Source: Acidocella sp. 20-57-95 (lineage in GTDB: Bacteria > Pseudomonadota > Alphaproteobacteria > Acetobacterales > Acetobacteraceae). Taken from it: a stretch of 64,000 nt of DNA. A program made the position numbers and the translations under genes. The notes beneath the pieces were generated by a model. That model was given only the letters and a program-made list of their open reading frames with translations, was not told the origin of the DNA and did not search any database. Of this stretch, positions 63,216 through 64,000 are shown piece by piece. The DNA lies in assembly GCA_002255575.1 (NCBI GenBank), contig NCAT01000002.1:186001-250000 (forward strand), read 5' to 3'. Numbering within the stretch: the stretch's first letter is position 1; every line of letters starts with the position of its first letter.

Positions 63216-64000
63216 TTAGTGGTTGATCTTAACGCCGAAGCTTAAGACCACCGACTGACCGGGAGTCATCGTCGCCACGGAGGCGCTGATGGAACCAGTG
63301 CCACCAACCGACGGACCACTGCTGATGGTACCCGGTGAGGTGATGGCGGCGGCCGTGCTGAGTGTGGTGAAGGTCGGCGTTGAGTCTGAAATCACCACGG
63401 TGGTAGCGTTGGTGGCCCCCACATTGGTTGCCGTCACCTGGTACATAATGCACTGGCCAGGGGCTGCATTGATGTTGCCCTGGGAATAGCTGCTAGCACT
63501 GCCGGAGCAGGTTGCATCCAAACCTTGGGTTTTCACCAACGTGATGTTGCCCGAGATCACCGTAGTATTATCCGTCACAACCGATGGGCTCGGCGCTGCG
63601 ACCGTATAGGTCCCTGTGGTGGTTGTTACGGTAATGGTGGTCGGGTTCAACGCGCCTGTCGTAGCACCACTTGGTGCAACCACCTTGTCAAAGATGGTGA
63701 TCGAGGCGCCTGGTGCGAGACCACCCGACAAGCCAGACACAGTGTTCAAGCCACCGGATGTCGGGATGATCGGGTCCGTGCTGGTAATGGTCCCGCTATG
63801 GCTGGCATCATAGTACAAGGTTGATGTCCAGCCCGTTAGGCCATTGGTATCACTGAAGGTTGAGGTGCTAAGCGAACCGTTGGCTTCAGTCACGTTGCCT
63901 TCGTTGGTCAGCGTATGGGTGTAAATATACGTGCCACCCGGATAGGTCTGGCCCGTACCATTGGGCGAGAGTACCAGCGAGCGGATCGTATTTACCGACA
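63216..64000 (-). CDS. DUF11-domain surface protein, C-terminal part (runs off the window)
   Basis: At least 260 residues are in the window; the frame stays open to base 64000, so the start is outside. The GTG at 63893 is internal, since NEGN and upstream residues THTLTNEGN read straight into it. The repeats resemble the 850-residue protein: GLTGWTSTLYYDASHSGTI, a TQGLDATCSGSASSYSQGN spacer and a final DUF11-type domain (CIMYQVTATNVGATNATTVV) ending in VVLSFGVKINH. It is rich in Thr, Ser and Gly. Together with the next two genes it forms a surface-protein locus. Confidence 0.8.
   Translation of the reverse strand, partial: SVNTIRSLVLSPNGTGQTYPGGTYIYTHTLTNEGNVTEANGSLSTSTFSDTNGLTGWTSTLYYDASHSGTITSTDPIIPTSGGLNTVSGLSGGLAPGASITIFDKVVAPSGATTGALNPTTITVTTTTGTYTVAAPSPSVVTDNTTVISGNITLVKTQGLDATCSGSASSYSQGNINAAPGQCIMYQVTATNVGATNATTVVISDSTPTFTTLSTAAAITSPGTISSGPSVGGTGSISASVATMTPGQSVVLSFGVKINH

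Overview
The window reads as chromosomal DNA from an alphaproteobacterium, most likely of the Rhodospirillales/Acetobacteraceae type. This is an inference from a bactofilin next to an M23 peptidase, the Rhizobium-style imp order of the type VI secretion genes, ArgP/ArgO regulation and protein-level resemblance; no rRNA or marker gene confirms it. I see no tRNA, rRNA, CRISPR array, intact insertion sequence or phage.

Bases 1-2.4 kb hold a NUDIX hydrolase and an overlapping M23-peptidase/bactofilin pair that probably shapes the cell wall. Bases 2.4-32.2 kb are a complete type VI secretion system (T6SS). A leftward unit runs tssA-tssB-tssC-tssC2-tagJ-tssE-tssF-tssG (sheath and baseplate). A rightward unit carries clpV and hcp. 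A second leftward unit runs fha-tssJ-tssK-tssL-tssM-tagF-pppA (membrane complex and post-translational control). A rightward tip/cargo operon runs vgrG - small membrane protein - DUF2169/pentapeptide fusion - pentapeptide protein - DUF3540 - DUF4150 (PAAR-like). All 13 core functions are present, but there is no PpkA kinase to match PppA and no obvious toxin domain. The VgrG ends in an unusual run of thirteen 7-residue glycine repeats.

Bases 32.6-37.5 kb are a basic amino acid module: an ABC importer (ATPase, binding protein, two permeases), an ArgP-like LysR regulator and a divergent ArgO/LysE exporter. Bases 37.5-38.7 kb look decayed, with a short-chain dehydrogenase relic and a hypothetical gene. 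An aldo/keto reductase, an outer-membrane barrel protein and an overlapping DUF6502-DUF5666 pair follow to 43.1 kb.

Bases 43.1-52.6 kb (leftward) are one tightly overlapping operon of eight genes with a good promoter: a MurG-like glycosyltransferase, two GT4 glycosyltransferases, a one-piece ABC exporter, an outer-membrane barrel, a histidine phosphatase, UDP-glucose dehydrogenase and a sugar-nucleotide epimerase. It looks like a pathway that makes UDP-uronic acids and builds and exports a surface glycan or glycolipid. An EamA transporter follows.

Bases 54.4-64.0 kb hold three leftward surface-protein genes: a partial DUF11 protein, a 2029-residue chimera of DUF11/SdrD-like/Ig-like domains fused to a C-terminal outer-membrane barrel, and a translationally coupled 850-residue secreted SdrD/DUF11 protein. 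The VgrG heptads, the toxin-less DUF2169/DUF4150 module and the barrel-fused surface protein pair are the least ordinary parts of the window.
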